Shown piece by piece: positions 45,901 to 56,711 of a DNA stretch of 64,000 nucleotides. Origin of the DNA: Falciphora oryzae (lineage: Eukaryota > Ascomycota > Sordariomycetes > Magnaporthales > Magnaporthaceae); NCBI GenBank assembly GCA_000733355.1, contig JNVV01000081.1:69030-133029 (forward strand), given 5' to 3'. The notes under the pieces are model-generated. The model did not search any database, was not told where the DNA came from, and saw nothing but the letters and a program-made list of their open reading frames with translations. How positions within the stretch are numbered: position 1 is the first letter of the stretch; each line of letters starts with the position of its first letter. The translations under genes were made by a program, and so were the position numbers.

Positions 45901-46641
45901 GCCCTGGGATTCCTGGTTCTGATATTCGCCCTGCGCTCGCCATCGGCGGCCGTCTCGTACGGCGTGGCTGAGCGAGAGGCCGAGATTATGCGGACTCTTT
46001 ACATGCAGCAGCAACTCCAACTACAGCAACAACATCAACAGCAATATCTTCAGCAGCAACAGCATCAGCATAAGCAGGAGTCGGCTGCGACGGCCCTGTC
46101 GGCGGAGGCCGCCGGCGCCCTGGGGACCCCTTCTGCTCCGGTGGTTGATACCGCACAGACGGTCGCGAAGCCCGCTTCCGAAGCTGCCGCTGATCTCGAG
46201 GACTCCCCCAAGCCCGCGCTGGAGGAGTCTCAGCCTAACAACGAGTCGGTCGCTGCAGCCGCCGCTCCCACGAAGGAGGTGGTCAAGGTGTATGAGACTG
46301 TCACAGAGACGGTCAAGGTCACTGCCACCGAGAGCGTCGCCGAGCAGACGGCCGCCGCCACCGCCGTCGAGGCCGAGACTGTTACTGATACCGCGTCGGT
46401 GGAAGTCTTGACGGAGACCGAGGCTTCCGTGGCGCCTGATTCCGTCGATCAGCTCGAGGCCGATGCCCCGGAGGTGGTACAGCCCTTGGACAAGATAGCT
46501 CCGGAGCATGTCGAGGCCCCGCAAGAGGTCCAAGAGGAGCCCTTGAAGCCTGTGCTCGAGCTTGATGGGCAGCAGACCGTCGAGCCCGAACTTGAGGCTG
46601 GTGGTCAGGAGTTTGTGGCCGAAGCCCACGATGAGCTGTGA
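42997..46641 (+). CDS. Large acidic Q-rich protein with one membrane span (1,214 aa)
   Basis: Single exon; I recognise the general type as conserved in filamentous ascomycetes but cannot assign a function. It begins MPRPAGLDFDDFEIHVDQP. Residues 1-270 are highly acidic and disordered. A folded core at about 360-570 includes LVLLHATLLPLRWAWADALD and a CGTCKSDIKYEALGPGKVFRVKIYASNG segment. A Glu/Ala-rich coiled coil follows to about 660. Repeated SRRDS/HRDS motifs (about 745-830) are likely kinase sites. A single hydrophobic segment VAIAALGFLVLIFALRS lies at about 965-983, flanked by Gln-rich blocks (QQQQQQQRRRG; QQQLQLQQQHQQQYLQQQQ). The last 200 residues are Ala/Val/Glu-rich (TETVKVTATES). 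It may sit in an ER or nuclear envelope membrane with a large cytosolic part. Confidence 0.85.
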   Translation: MPRPAGLDFDDFEIHVDQPCLNSPMDEQAATTISGVVEPRGQDEAVHDAKENTNLAEEKTDPPAVDGDSVIADPETAQVDEKATEETDAEAPKADQSIDETEEAPVGEDTAPNAADQSFEAREEDDAEDAPLEPPAGDVDEVNSEEHHDEPEADRSMLSATGSNRDAEEQGHSHIDEHSRRESGISEAPEHADPVEGLEGDAGGDSSSQQEADDDVFSDHSPRSSMGSVDMAGGGGKAEGDDDKSQLGRNDSTMDYGRSARISGISDFSNLDSNLDEDDVFVPDTRGTPRHAFRTTSAVRAMQMSSPTASVFSTPRSSGGSRRPMAIPPHSAPRLSSPGVSAQYSPKGRSTPTRFKVKKEPAPLVLLHATLLPLRWAWADALDEGFGMPAEDGSEAACFKASEDLKRLRDNWKELQDRMGDTVLERGILLPHPQSDYEVLEERLLEALELPMRRRARILECGHYLGPSNLTYVESSEDDMTTDESEDDYSATPSRQARRRTGASSREARHWCGTCKSDIKYEALGPGKVFRVKIYASNGLMRAGAWEACWKEMERVDAEVEPVLEPSLQIELERLEAWQAAEHQRREEELDRRAVEEFNRHAEEDIDHRTDEELMEEAEAHLAAAEAEAAAHEAQFEHAADEEPEHPHDDVEHGFQEEEKQEDSFADQTEIIHPSSPRPSSPSVHRESLDTQAFATSPPPMDAPSSPVQEHHDDAEAAAAAAVATEMDAERRRRDEERLREIYGHSPSGPSRRDSVDFGALGSRVSSPAPAPRSPTRQSVLSSPSRRDSLLSNNREGRHSNHRDSMLSSPRGVQSPGSRRDSLHSIMRESQQQTHPDESMGMGEDSFMAPHSPVSPSIRAFERRSQSTRSQSRRSMRVALHEQHTPRPDHPLRQETQLSEQSLQHEQQPSYHQEPSHPHQQPTTGYPHDQRPQQQQQQQRRRGDESLPELLLEAANVLMRDRKNVAIAALGFLVLIFALRSPSAAVSYGVAEREAEIMRTLYMQQQLQLQQQHQQQYLQQQQHQHKQESAATALSAEAAGALGTPSAPVVDTAQTVAKPASEAAADLEDSPKPALEESQPNNESVAAAAAPTKEVVKVYETVTETVKVTATESVAEQTAAATAVEAETVTDTASVEVLTETEASVAPDSVDQLEADAPEVVQPLDKIAPEHVEAPQEVQEEPLKPVLELDGQQTVEPELEAGGQEFVAEAHDEL

Positions 46642-48500
46642 TTATCTGCTGTTCCCCCCTACGTGCTTCAATTGAGTTTGTCTCTGGACTTTCCATTGCC
46701 ACGACTTTCAGGATTTTACGCGACGATTCCTGTTTACCCTCTTCTATTCTGTTTCGAATTTACGAATGTTGATAATGCCGTTTTCTTTTTTCTTACACCC
46801 TATTTCTCCCTTCTTTGTCTTTAATACTGACGAGATGGATGTACGGCGCACCCACTGCTTCGCTTGGAGTGTGTTCAGTGTTATGTTGATGCCCGGTTAG
46901 CCAGCGACTTTTTATGCGAACTTACCAACCTAGATAGACCGAAAATACTACAATCACATGTTCGTGAAAGATTCACTCTTCTGTGAATTTTACTACTGCC
47001 CTTCGTTCCCTCTTACTGTTTCTGGTTTACGTCTGGGGCTTTGAGTAACTTATGCGCAGGATCCGTATAGGCCCTTGCATGGCAGGTGAAAGCTAGGTAC
47101 AGAATTACAGCTGCAACGTCCGCTCTCTTCCGTCTATTCTCAGCCACCGACTCTCTCTCGCTGATGCTGGGGCTGCGTATTGATGCCGCCCAGGTCTGGT
47201 CGGAGAATACAGGTATCAACTGCAGCTGGGCCGGGGTCGGGCCCCCCGAAATCGGGTTGGTGACGGCGTCTCCAACTGTATCATGTTCTCATCCCTTTCG
47301 ATGTTCCTCCCCTGCTATTTTTTGGCGCTACTTGACGTAGGCAGGCATGAGTCTCTCCATGGTCACATTCAGTGAGATCATGGCGACGAGGTAGATCCGG
47401 ATGCTGCTCGACACGGCTCCGACAACTTTCCGCAAAGTACTACGTGGGCGCCAGACGAGAGGACGCGGGCATCACCATTGTTTAACAAATGGCCTCACTA
47501 TCATCGAAAGCTGAAAGAAGGGCGTGTTTAGGAACGAGGACAGGGATGTTCCCGGAAGGAGGCAGGCCGCAGACAGTGACAAAGTCCTGCATATGGACAA
47601 TCTGTCACGTCGGGTGCGGCAAAGCTATGCGCTGCGTCTCCCGGTTGGGCCTGCACTCTCTGGTCCAAAAGTGCCGTTCATTGAGTGGCAGTGTTCCATA
47701 CCGCTACCACCATCAGCCTCTCACTTCATGTTCTGTCCTGTCACCTCGTGGCCCCGTCGACCGGCGGCGTCGGGGCCTTGTCCAGGGGCCCCTCCCGCCG
47801 GGAGGTCGCCAGGCAGCTGACGAGGTGCTGGTAGCTGAACGCGACGGCGCGGCCCGTCGGCTCGCCTCGCGCTCGAGCGCCGCGGTGATGGTGCGCGGGC
47901 GCGGGCGCGCCTTATGGCCCTCGAGGGTTCTCGCGCCGAAACGACGCGAAGGCGGCCGGGTCCAAGGCCGGGCCGAGGTTGTGCTCGCCCGCGGCCGGCT
48001 CGATGATCCACCGCCCGCAGCGGAGGCGCTTGACGCTCGTAGGCCGGGCCTCACAGTGGGCATAATTCACGCAACACTGGTGCAAAAAGTCCCAAGCCAA
48101 GTTCATCGTTCATTGTATTTTGACGGCGACTCAATGAGACCACCTAGGTGAAAAGTTCAAAATAATGTACCGCAAATGTAACTATGCAACGCTCATGATA
48201 GGATACCTCGACCTTAATCTGGAACAAAGTGTACCTAGAAATATGTGAGGAAGAAAAAAAAAAGGCATAAAAACAGGAAATGAGTGTCAACTTGAGCTTG
48301 AGCGAGCCCTCTTCAGGGGAGCTCAGGGTATTGAAACTTGCGTGGCCAGGCTTGAACGACTGACGGCAAACCGGAGAGAAAAGACACGAAAAATGATATG
48401 ATGACGTGAAATCAGGGGAAAGAGTTGAAAGGAACAGGAAAGTTGGCGTAATCGGAGACTCTTCAAAATGGGAAGAAATATTGCAGCGGGGGCGCTCGTT
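46642..48500. other. Intergenic region with a GC-rich coding-like patch
   Basis: Convergent 3' regions. At about 47720-48106 the minus strand has higher GC and frames with coding-like composition but no intact gene. Confidence 0.5.
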
Positions 48501-50042
48501 TTAATCTTTGGCGACTTCCTTCTGGCCCGTCTCTCTGCTCTCGACATCTTCGCCCCCAGGGTCTTCACGGGGGCTGGTGAGCGCGCTGGAGATCACGCCA
48601 GCGTTGCCGTTGATGCTGTCGGCCCGACCGTGGCCCAGCAGTCCATTTCGGATGCTTGCCGCATCCGCAACACTCGGGGCACTGCCTCCGCTTGATGGCC
48701 CAGCTCCGTTGGCGGCAGCGCTGGCCTTGTCTTGTAGCTCCTTCTGCTGTTTTGAAGCATAGAAGCTGCTCCGGTCACCGGGGATGATTCCGCTGGCACT
48801 GTATATGCTGGCCCTCTCGGCAACCATCCGTGAAGACGGACCAGCCCCCGGCGTCGTGGGAACGGCCGGAACAGGATCGATGGTGGCCGAGAGGATGGAT
48901 AGAGGCAAAGACTCGCGGGAGCCGCCAAACACGGACGAGGGGGCAAGAGCGCGAACGCTGGCGTTCGTGTCGAGGGAACGTCGCCGGCGGCCCTTGGAGG
49001 ACGATGCCAGAGTCAATATAGAAGCGTTGTCGGTCAGGAGCCCATTGGCTGTCGCGGTTGTATACGTGTGCTGTGGGCTCTGCTGACCCAGCATGGTGGC
49101 GCCAGCGGAGCCGCCCGAAGGGTTCAGGTGGGGCGGAATGGCCGACGCGGGGGTACTGGGGAAAGGCTGGTTAAAGTGTATAACCTGTGAGCTGCTTGCT
49201 TGGTGATGGCTGTGGTGGTGGTGATAGCTGCCGCCGCCGTTGCCCTGGTGGGTTTGATATGGGTGCCCGCCAAGAGCTCCATGGTGGCCGGCCAGCGGTA
49301 GTGACTGGATCGTGGTGAGGGTGGTGGTGAGGGAGCGGACGGAGGGGGCGGGTGAGGAGAAGGTGCTATCGCCTCCTCTACGGGACTCGAGGCCGCCGTT
49401 GGCGGTGCGGCTGGTGCCTGTCACCGAGGAGGCGCCGTGCGACGGCGCGGCGATGGAGTGGGCGGCTTCGTGGTCGGTGGAGACGGTGGGGGCGGTCGAC
49501 CGCGCGCCCGCCGTTGGGGCTCGGCCGCGTGTGCTGTTGGTGGATGAGCGGAGCGACAACGTCCGCCCTAGAGAGGTTGCGCTTGATGTTACTCCGCTCG
49601 GGGCGGTGGAGAAGGAGCGCGTGCTGGCGCTCTGCAGATGCTGTTGCTGGGCATTTGCCGCCCCGCTTCCTATCCTCCCAGACTCGGGATATGGGTTGTT
49701 GTTTTTGGACGCCCGCTGTTTTGACGAGGATTTGGCGTGTTTTGAGCCCGTCCGGCTGTCGTCGCCCGAGTATCCGCCTTTGAAGTTCCTGAGCTTCTTG
49801 ACCAGCGTGGCGAACGGCCGTCGCCTACTATGACGGTCTATCCATTTTATAGTCGAGTTAGCTTTGCTACCGGCGGAAGTTGTTGGCATACGTTTGCTTG
49901 TAGCAAGACTCGACTGCGTTTTTCTATGGCGTTCAAAGCAGCCCTTCGAAACCGTGGCTAGCGAGTTGTCGGGGAGGGGAGGAGTCTGGGCTTGTGGTAG
50001 ATGTGCGGTGGGGACCGCAGTCGTGACTGTTGGGGAGGGCAT
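48501..50042 (-). CDS. Ser/Thr-rich low-complexity protein (513 aa)
   Basis: Single exon from ATG 50042; the frame continues upstream only to a GTG at 50051. No enzymatic domain seen. A short basic segment IKWIDRHSRRRPFATLVKKLRNF (about residues 66-88) is the best-ordered part and may bind membrane or partner. The rest is Ser/Thr/Gly-rich, with a His run (YHHHHSHHQ), basic KGRRRRSLDTNASVRALAPS and SRxSIYSASGIIPGDRSSFYASKQQKELQ, which looks like a conserved helix. The C-terminus is acidic and Glu-rich. Proteins of this composition are widespread in Pezizomycotina and uncharacterised. Its start may be wrong if an upstream exon exists. Confidence 0.75.
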   Translation of the reverse strand: MPSPTVTTAVPTAHLPQAQTPPLPDNSLATVSKGCFERHRKTQSSLATSKRMPTTSAGSKANSTIKWIDRHSRRRPFATLVKKLRNFKGGYSGDDSRTGSKHAKSSSKQRASKNNNPYPESGRIGSGAANAQQQHLQSASTRSFSTAPSGVTSSATSLGRTLSLRSSTNSTRGRAPTAGARSTAPTVSTDHEAAHSIAAPSHGASSVTGTSRTANGGLESRRGGDSTFSSPAPSVRSLTTTLTTIQSLPLAGHHGALGGHPYQTHQGNGGGSYHHHHSHHQASSSQVIHFNQPFPSTPASAIPPHLNPSGGSAGATMLGQQSPQHTYTTATANGLLTDNASILTLASSSKGRRRRSLDTNASVRALAPSSVFGGSRESLPLSILSATIDPVPAVPTTPGAGPSSRMVAERASIYSASGIIPGDRSSFYASKQQKELQDKASAAANGAGPSSGGSAPSVADAASIRNGLLGHGRADSINGNAGVISSALTSPREDPGGEDVESRETGQKEVAKD

Positions 50043-51005
50043 TGTGCGCACCTTGCGACACAGTCTCTGTCATGGCCATCGTAGGCTGGGCAGACGGGTT
50101 GTTTTGGCTGTCGTGGAAGAAACCGGATGTTCGGGCTTTTGGGCGGGATCCGGTCGTAGCGCTGTGGTCGTGGTCAAAGAAGGGCGGATGGATCTGCGAG
50201 GAAGAAATCGGCCGAGAGGAATCCGTGAGCGGGCGGTCAGTCAATGGTGGCGGTTGGGCGTAGTGTCGGTCGAGTCGATCGGAGGGGAAGGGATGGCCGC
50301 GTTCGGGTCGTGGCTAGGCGCAAACGTGGGGGAGGGAGGGATAAAGGCGAGCGAGAGCGGGCGGCCCAAGGAACAATGGGAGGTGCGGACGCGCCGGCGG
50401 CGACGAGGAGAAGACTGGCTGGCCGCGATCAAATGAGTCTTGGATGTGTATGATGACGTCGGGAAAGTTGCGGCATGGTTTGCAGGTCGAGAGCTCGGGT
50501 GTCGCTCGGGTTGGGCTGACTGGTGTGCGAACATTAGCCCAGCAGAGTCGAGCCAAACCAAACCCTTCCCGAGCCTTTGGGTTTGGGGGTCCTCGCTTCG
50601 CCAAGCCACGAATTGTGGGGCGTTGGACGGCACCCACGTGATTGCCGTGTGATGTCAACGTTCCACTGTCTCACCAGATCCGAACCCCTGCTTCCCGCAG
50701 ATCACCTCTCCAGGCTGCCGGCGCTGGCGGTTCGCACGTTCGATCGCGGACTGGTCGGCTTGGCGCGCTCGCCCCTTGCTTGCGCCGTGAGGGCCGCATA
50801 TCTTATTGTCGTATCGCCGGCTCAAGAGCCCTGGCCAGCGGGCACGGTGGCACTGCTGGAACCAAGCCTCACCGGCTGCGAGGCTTCTTCTCGATTGCTG
50901 TGAACGACGAGCACCGACTTGCGCTTGTCGTCGAGCTAGCACCCTTTACCGCTCTCTCGGAGCACCGCCAAGCACACCAGACCAGATGGGCCGTCCACGG
51001 CTGCC
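50043..51005. other. Divergent promoter region
   Basis: About 960 bp shared by the Ser-rich protein gene and MLH3. No TATA box close to either start and no additional gene seen. Confidence 0.5.
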
Positions 51006-54000
51006 ATGTCGATAAAACCGTTGCCACCAGAGGTGATAGCCCAGATCAGGTCCTCATCGGTCATCACCTCGCTCAACAGCGTGGTGCTGGGGCTTCTCCG
51101 GAACGCGCTTGATGCCAAAGCAACCAAAGTCAATGCCTCAGTGGACTTCCGCCTCGGTAACTGCTCGCTCGAGGACAACGGCGTCGGCATCCCATGCGCT
51201 GAGTTTAGGGAGGATGGCGGGCTGGCAAAGCCTCACTGTACGTGCAGCCTCCTGCTCCACGTGATATCAAATTGGTACCATGTTGACAATGGTCACTTTG
51301 CCAGTCACCTCAAAGTATCCCCCCAGCGAGGGAGTCTACGGGCGATCTGGCCTGTTCATCTACTCTGTTGCCTCCCTGTCGTTGCTCTCCGTCGCCTCAC
51401 ACCATCGCTTGCAGAATTCCCACAATTCTTTGCTTGTACACAACTCTCAAATCGTGTCCCGCCATACCCCTGCGCTCCCCAGCCAACAGGCCCTGACCTT
51501 TCCTCATGGAACCCGTGTGACGGTCCGTGACCTGTTCGGCTCGATGCCCGTTCGGGTCAAGCAGAGGGCACTCGACACCGAGAGGTCGGGAGCCAGCCGG
51601 GACTGGGACCAACTCGTACGCATGGTCGTGGCCCTGCTTCTTGCCTTCCCCGGCGAAGTCTCTGTCACGTTGCGAGAGTCTAGCTCTGCCCGTGTCCTGA
51701 ACCTGCGCGTCGGTAGCCATGAACTCGCCTCTAAAGCTTCTCATCTTCTCTCACGAGCCTCGCTTTGGGACCATGCCGGCGTAGATCGCTGGGTGCCACT
51801 GGGCGCATCATCATCTGGCATTACCGTAGATGGCTGCATCTCTCTTGTGCCCGCAGCGACCAAGAGACTGCAGTTCATCAGTTTCGGCATTGAGCCCCTG
51901 CCAGAGGATCTGGGGTCGAACATTCTCTTGGGAGAGGTGAACAAGGTGTTTGCAAACTCCAAGTTTGGCACGGTTGAGGATGGTTCTGGCCGTGAATCTG
52001 GCTCCTCAACCCCTGTCGGCACGGAGAAAGAGTACACGGCCAGCGAGCTCAGGGTCAAGAAAGGAATTGACCGATGGCCTGTCTTCTACATTAGGATATC
52101 TCTCGGTGCGCATGGCACAAATCGCGCCATGCATCCAGACGACTTCCTAGACGAACGCCATGCTAGCCTCCCGATGATCGTGGATCTTCTCAGGGCCATA
52201 TCATATACGTTTCTCAAAAAGTACTACTTCAGCCCTGAGCGGGTCAACCTCGCTTCCAAGCGCAAGCCGCGCACTTCACCATCTGCAGACCAGTTTCCGT
52301 CTGGTTACGGGGGAGACTCAGGCGCCAAGACTGCCAGCGGTCGTGGCGCCAGGAGCAGTCCACTTGACGGAGAATTTGGAGTCTGGCCTGCGCCGATAGG
52401 CCTATCAGAGCATCCGGGCTCCGGGTCCAAAGACTTGGATTCTGAGAAGGATGCTGTCGCACAGAACCCAGATTCACTGGGAGCAGAGACGGGAGTTGGA
52501 AGTATTCCTGGAGATTCTGCGAACCTACGACCAAACGTTTCCGCTGAAGAACCGCGCCAGCCAGCGAGGTCACCAGTGGATCTACCCGTGTGCCAAGAGG
52601 AATCGCCCCAGAATGATTGCGCCCCAGAAGGAACATTATACTGGGACGACCCAGTGACCAGAGCACGATCTCTAGTTGACGCGAGGACAGGCTTTATCAT
52701 ACCGACCAGGCCCAAGCGGACTCCACCAAGTTCCGAGCCCCCGAAGCGTTCAATTGGAGGTGGCTCAAGGTCGGGAGGGAAGGAGCCTAGCCCATGGCTC
52801 AAGGATGTTCTCTCTCGATGGAACAATCCGGTCTTCGAGACAACCGAGCCGTCGATACCACGTCTACCTGATGTAGAGACAACCCTTGCGTGCGCCACCA
52901 GTAGCCACAAGGAAGGCGGGTGCTCCGTCACCCTCGGCCACAGAGACGACAAAGCATCCTTGGCGGTGGAGAGTCGCATCTCCAAGGCGGATCTGAGGCG
53001 CTCGGAGGTGATCTTCCAGGTCGACGACAAGTTTATCCTCGTCAAAGTTCCCGTATCTGGGCCGAGCAGCACGGGGCCTGTGGGTAGGGGCGAAGATGGT
53101 GGAGACGCCGGCCGCCCTGAAGTCAACCTGGGGACAACACTTGTCCTCGTCGATCAACATGCGGCGGATGAAAGATGCCGAGTGGAAGCCCTCATGCGAG
53201 AGTACTTCGAGGACGTCGGCGGCAACGAGACAGATGCAGTGTGGAGGGCTCGCACCGAACACCTGGAGCACGCACTATGGCTGGCTCTTTCGTCTCAGGA
53301 TTGCGTTCTGCTGGAACGGTTTAGATTTCACTTTGAGAGATGGGGGATCCTGTACAATGTATCCAGCCCCGACGCCAATGCCATCGCGTCGCGAATCAAG
53401 ACTCCAGCATCCAAAAGGGCAAAGACGAGGACGAAACCGGGCAAAAGCGGGCGCGACGACAAGGGGGTGTCGGTGACCAGTCTGCCTCCGGCCATAGTGG
53501 AGAGATGTCGCACCGAGCCGAAAATGCTTGTTGAACTACTCCGCACGGAGGCCTGGAGGCTCGAGGGGGACGAGACGCTCGCGCGCTCGGCCGTGACAGC
53601 CCAGGGCTTCATGGGGCCAGCGCCCGATCAGGAAGACGAAGAGACATGGTGGATCTCGAGGTTCCACGGCTGCCCTCGGGGGATCCTGGATTTGATCAAC
53701 TCTAGGGCCTGCAGAAGTAAGCTCTCTCACTCCATCCGAACATTCTCGACTAGCACCCACCGCCCGCCTAGGAGCATGCAGGACTTCAATGACTGAGAAA
53801 TTAACAACCTGATCCTAGGCGCTATTATGTTCAACGATCCTCTCTCCCCCAACGACTGTCAGACGCTGCTGGCGCGCCTCGGCGCGTGTGCTTTCCCGTT
53901 CCAGTGCGCCCATGGGAGACCGTCGATAGTCCCCTTGCTCGACCTTGGACCGGAGCCGCCCCTCGGCGACATAAGCGACGATTTTGGTGTTTTTGGACGA

Positions 54001-54027
54001 GGGTATCTCTCTCAATTTGCTCCTTAG
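51006..54027 (+). CDS. MLH3: MutL homologue MLH3
   Basis: Mismatch-repair and meiotic crossover endonuclease that partners with MLH1. Exons 51006-51237, 51305-53716 and 53819-54027 give 950 residues. The N-terminal GHKL ATPase starts IKPLPPEVIAQIRSSSVITS, with LLRNALDAKAT, EDNGVGI, and TSKYPPSEGVYGRSGLF; the transducer domain follows. A long disordered linker (about 350-620) precedes the C-terminal endonuclease domain, with DQHAADERCRVE (about residue 694, the metal-binding DQHAxxExxxxE motif), ACRSAIMF across intron 2, and CAFPFQCAHGRPSIVPL (zinc-site Cys and His). These C-terminal motifs are complete, so nuclease activity is expected. The ATPase motif has Gly where a Glu general base usually sits (VVLGLLRNALDA). 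It ends 87 bp from the convergent permease. Confidence 0.93.
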
Positions 54028-54114
54028 TATGGAATACTCGGATCGACTTGTCTATGCGTCGACCAAAAATGTACCTAGATAACACGCTCCCTCGAGGTCT
54101 GGAATTGGCTTCTT

Positions 54115-56711
54115 CTAATGATTCCACTCGTGCTGCTCGTTCGTCTGACGCACATCATCAGGGCCGTCTTTCGGCTGGATCTGCGTCATCTCCACGGCGG
54201 CGCGCGTGTCCCGAAATTGATAGTTCGAGTTCACTCTACCCCGGTAGCTATGATCATCCTCATCGTCGCCGCGGTGGCTGCCGTCATTTTGACCCTCTCG
54301 CGCTAGTGGCGGGGTTGGTGGCGGGGGTGAAGCCTGGTCGTCGTCGTCGAGCTGCCGGTCCGCCGCCCGCTGCGAGAGGTTGTCCAGGTCGCGCAGCTTG
54401 CGGAGCAGCTCGGCGCCGCCGCGGTCCGTCCTGAGCGAGACCCACCCCTTTGCGTTCTCCGCTTCGGCGAGGCGGGCCTTTCGGTAGTAGAGCTTCCGTC
54501 CTGCGACTGTAACGAGGAGGAAGATGTGCTGCCGGAATAACAATCAGCGGCGACCTCAACTGCATATTGCACTGGCCACGCTTGCAAAAGAAACAATGAG
54601 CTCCTTACCGGTAAATAAGCCGCCATAAATAAAGTCCCGTCGCTCCCATTCAGCCACATGGAGCTGCTGGTAAAGATGAAAATGACCAGGCACATTGCGA
54701 TGACATAGTGGGCCGCGAGGGGCTGCAGCCAAGATAGCAGAGTATGCGACTGGTAGCGTCGCGAAGTCCGAAGGAACCTCTCAAGCCCGGCGTCTCCAAC
54801 GAGATGCTCTTTACATTTGTATGTCCTGTGATTGGGTTGGAACAGTGATCATGTTAGTCAGCGACAGCTTCTGGAGGTAAGTGAATGTATGCAAGGTTGA
54901 GCCAAGGGGCTCGTCGTGGAGCATCCAGGGCACGTCGGCCATACCATCTTCGGAACCGGACATATGCAAGACATATGGTAGCCCATACTAGGAGCGTCGA
55001 GACGTTTTGTGATACGCTGATGATGTATAAAAGCTATGCGCGAGGATCGGGAATGGTCGGGTCGGTCAGCGGAAACGGAAATCCGTCAAGCAGTGGGCGA
55101 TGCTGGAAAAGCCCTGAGATGGGATCTCTAACATTTGAAACGCCCCTGTTGCCGTTCTCTCTGGCAATATCTAGGTAGATGATGAAGTACCACGACACGA
55201 GGCTGATGAACAGCGCCATGGCCGGCGCGCCCGTGTTTTGCCAGACCACGCCGGTGTTCCGCTGCAGCCACCTTCGGATGGCGCCGCCGCTGCCGCCCTG
55301 GTACGTGAGGCCATAGAGCGTCCGGCTCGCCACGTATAGCGACGCGTTGGCGGCCGACAGCGTCGTGAACAGCAGGATCCCATTGGCGGCGGAGGCCACC
55401 GGGAGTCGGACGTCGAGGTCGCACGGGTCCGACTTGCCAAAGGCGTTCTCACTACTGGAGACGCCGATGACGACGGCGCTGGTGGTGAGGACCTTTTTGC
55501 ACAGCGGTTTGAGGATGCCACGCGGGTCGTACGGCAGCGGGAGAGAGTGATGATTCCACGGGACGGTCAAGATGATGCCGAAGGTGCAGAGGAAGTAGGC
55601 GATAAAGACGGTCCAGTGCGTGAGCTGAGACCAGAGCCGGACCTCTCGCATCTTGCGCGCCTCGAAGGCTGCCATGGCGAAAGCCTCGATTCCAATGTAG
55701 CTGAAGGCCACGAGAGGAAGAGCGTAGCTGATGTTTGGTTGAGGGCTTGTATTAGCAGTGATGTAGCGTTGAAGGCCGGCGGTCATTCTTTCTGGGCAGA
55801 AACTTACCAAAAGGCGTTGCCGGTGGTATCGACGACTCGTTCATAGTGCTCAAAGTCCCACTTGGAGTCTAAAGAATGTCAGACCGGGAAAGAATACTAG
55901 CAGTGCACGCAGGGAAAATGTGGGTGACGTAAAACTTACACAAGCGGCCATCACCTCTATTGGTGTCTATAGGCAAAGTGTCAGTGGATTTAATCATAAT
56001 GCCCAGAGAAAGGATGGGGTGTGCCCCTCAAAGTGTGGCGGACCTTTGTCTGCGACAACGTATAGGAGTATCGATATTATAAAGACGAGTGCCAGTTTTA
56101 TGGCGCCGCTGATTGTTTCAATCCACCCGAAAACCTGGTACACAATGTTGTAAGGTCAGCTCTGAAACGAGAAACGAGTGTAAGCAGGTAGAGGGGCCCG
56201 TACGGCGACATCGGCCAAGTTGATGATTAGAAGCACAAAGGGGGAAAGGGCAGCGAAAATGCGTGGCCGGGCGTCCCCGTCGTCGCTCAGCCAGAAGCGC
56301 AACGTCTTGGAGGCGTTGAGGATCTGGTACGGCACTATGGAGGCGTACGTGAACCAATAAAGCGCGCCGACGGCCCAGGCGACGTCGTGGTCGACAAACG
56401 TGTCGACATATTCGAATATGGCGTTGGGCACGGGAAACAGCTGGACGAGTTCGGCAACGGTCTCGCCAACGCAGACGGCAACGGTACCGAAAAGAAGGAC
56501 GGCTGTAAGCAAGCCCATGGGCCCCGCGAGCCTGAGCGCCTCGCCATTGGTGTTGAAGATGCCCGAGCCAATGACCAGGCTCAGCACGATGAACTTTTTC
56601 GAGAGTCACGCACGTGTTAGACGGCCGCCATTGAATGTGGGGGGTGGGAGTTGTGAGTGGACATCATGGCTCACGTAGATCTGGTGGCCGCTCAGTTGTT
56701 GTCTTATTGGC
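54115..56711 (-). CDS. Amino-acid permease (APC superfamily), many exons
   Basis: Plasma-membrane uptake carrier with about 12 spans. Minus-strand exons that join in frame: up to 56675 (QLSGHQIY), 56593-56204, 56134-56044, 55966-55940 (27 nt), 55868-55808, 55727-55077, 55016-54945, 54825-54609 and 54528-54115, about 640 residues plus the N-terminus. Family marks: FIVLSLVIGSGIFNTNGEAL (first span), VFGWIETISGAIKLALVFI, ALPLVAFSYIGIEAFAMAAFEAR (span with the conserved GxE), and ASRTLYGLTYQGG. The 5' end is unresolved: no ATG joins cleanly before about 56711. The donor at 55076 is weak (GTTTCC) but is the one that keeps the phase. The C-terminal tail is Pro/Asp-rich. Substrate unknown. Confidence 0.85.
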
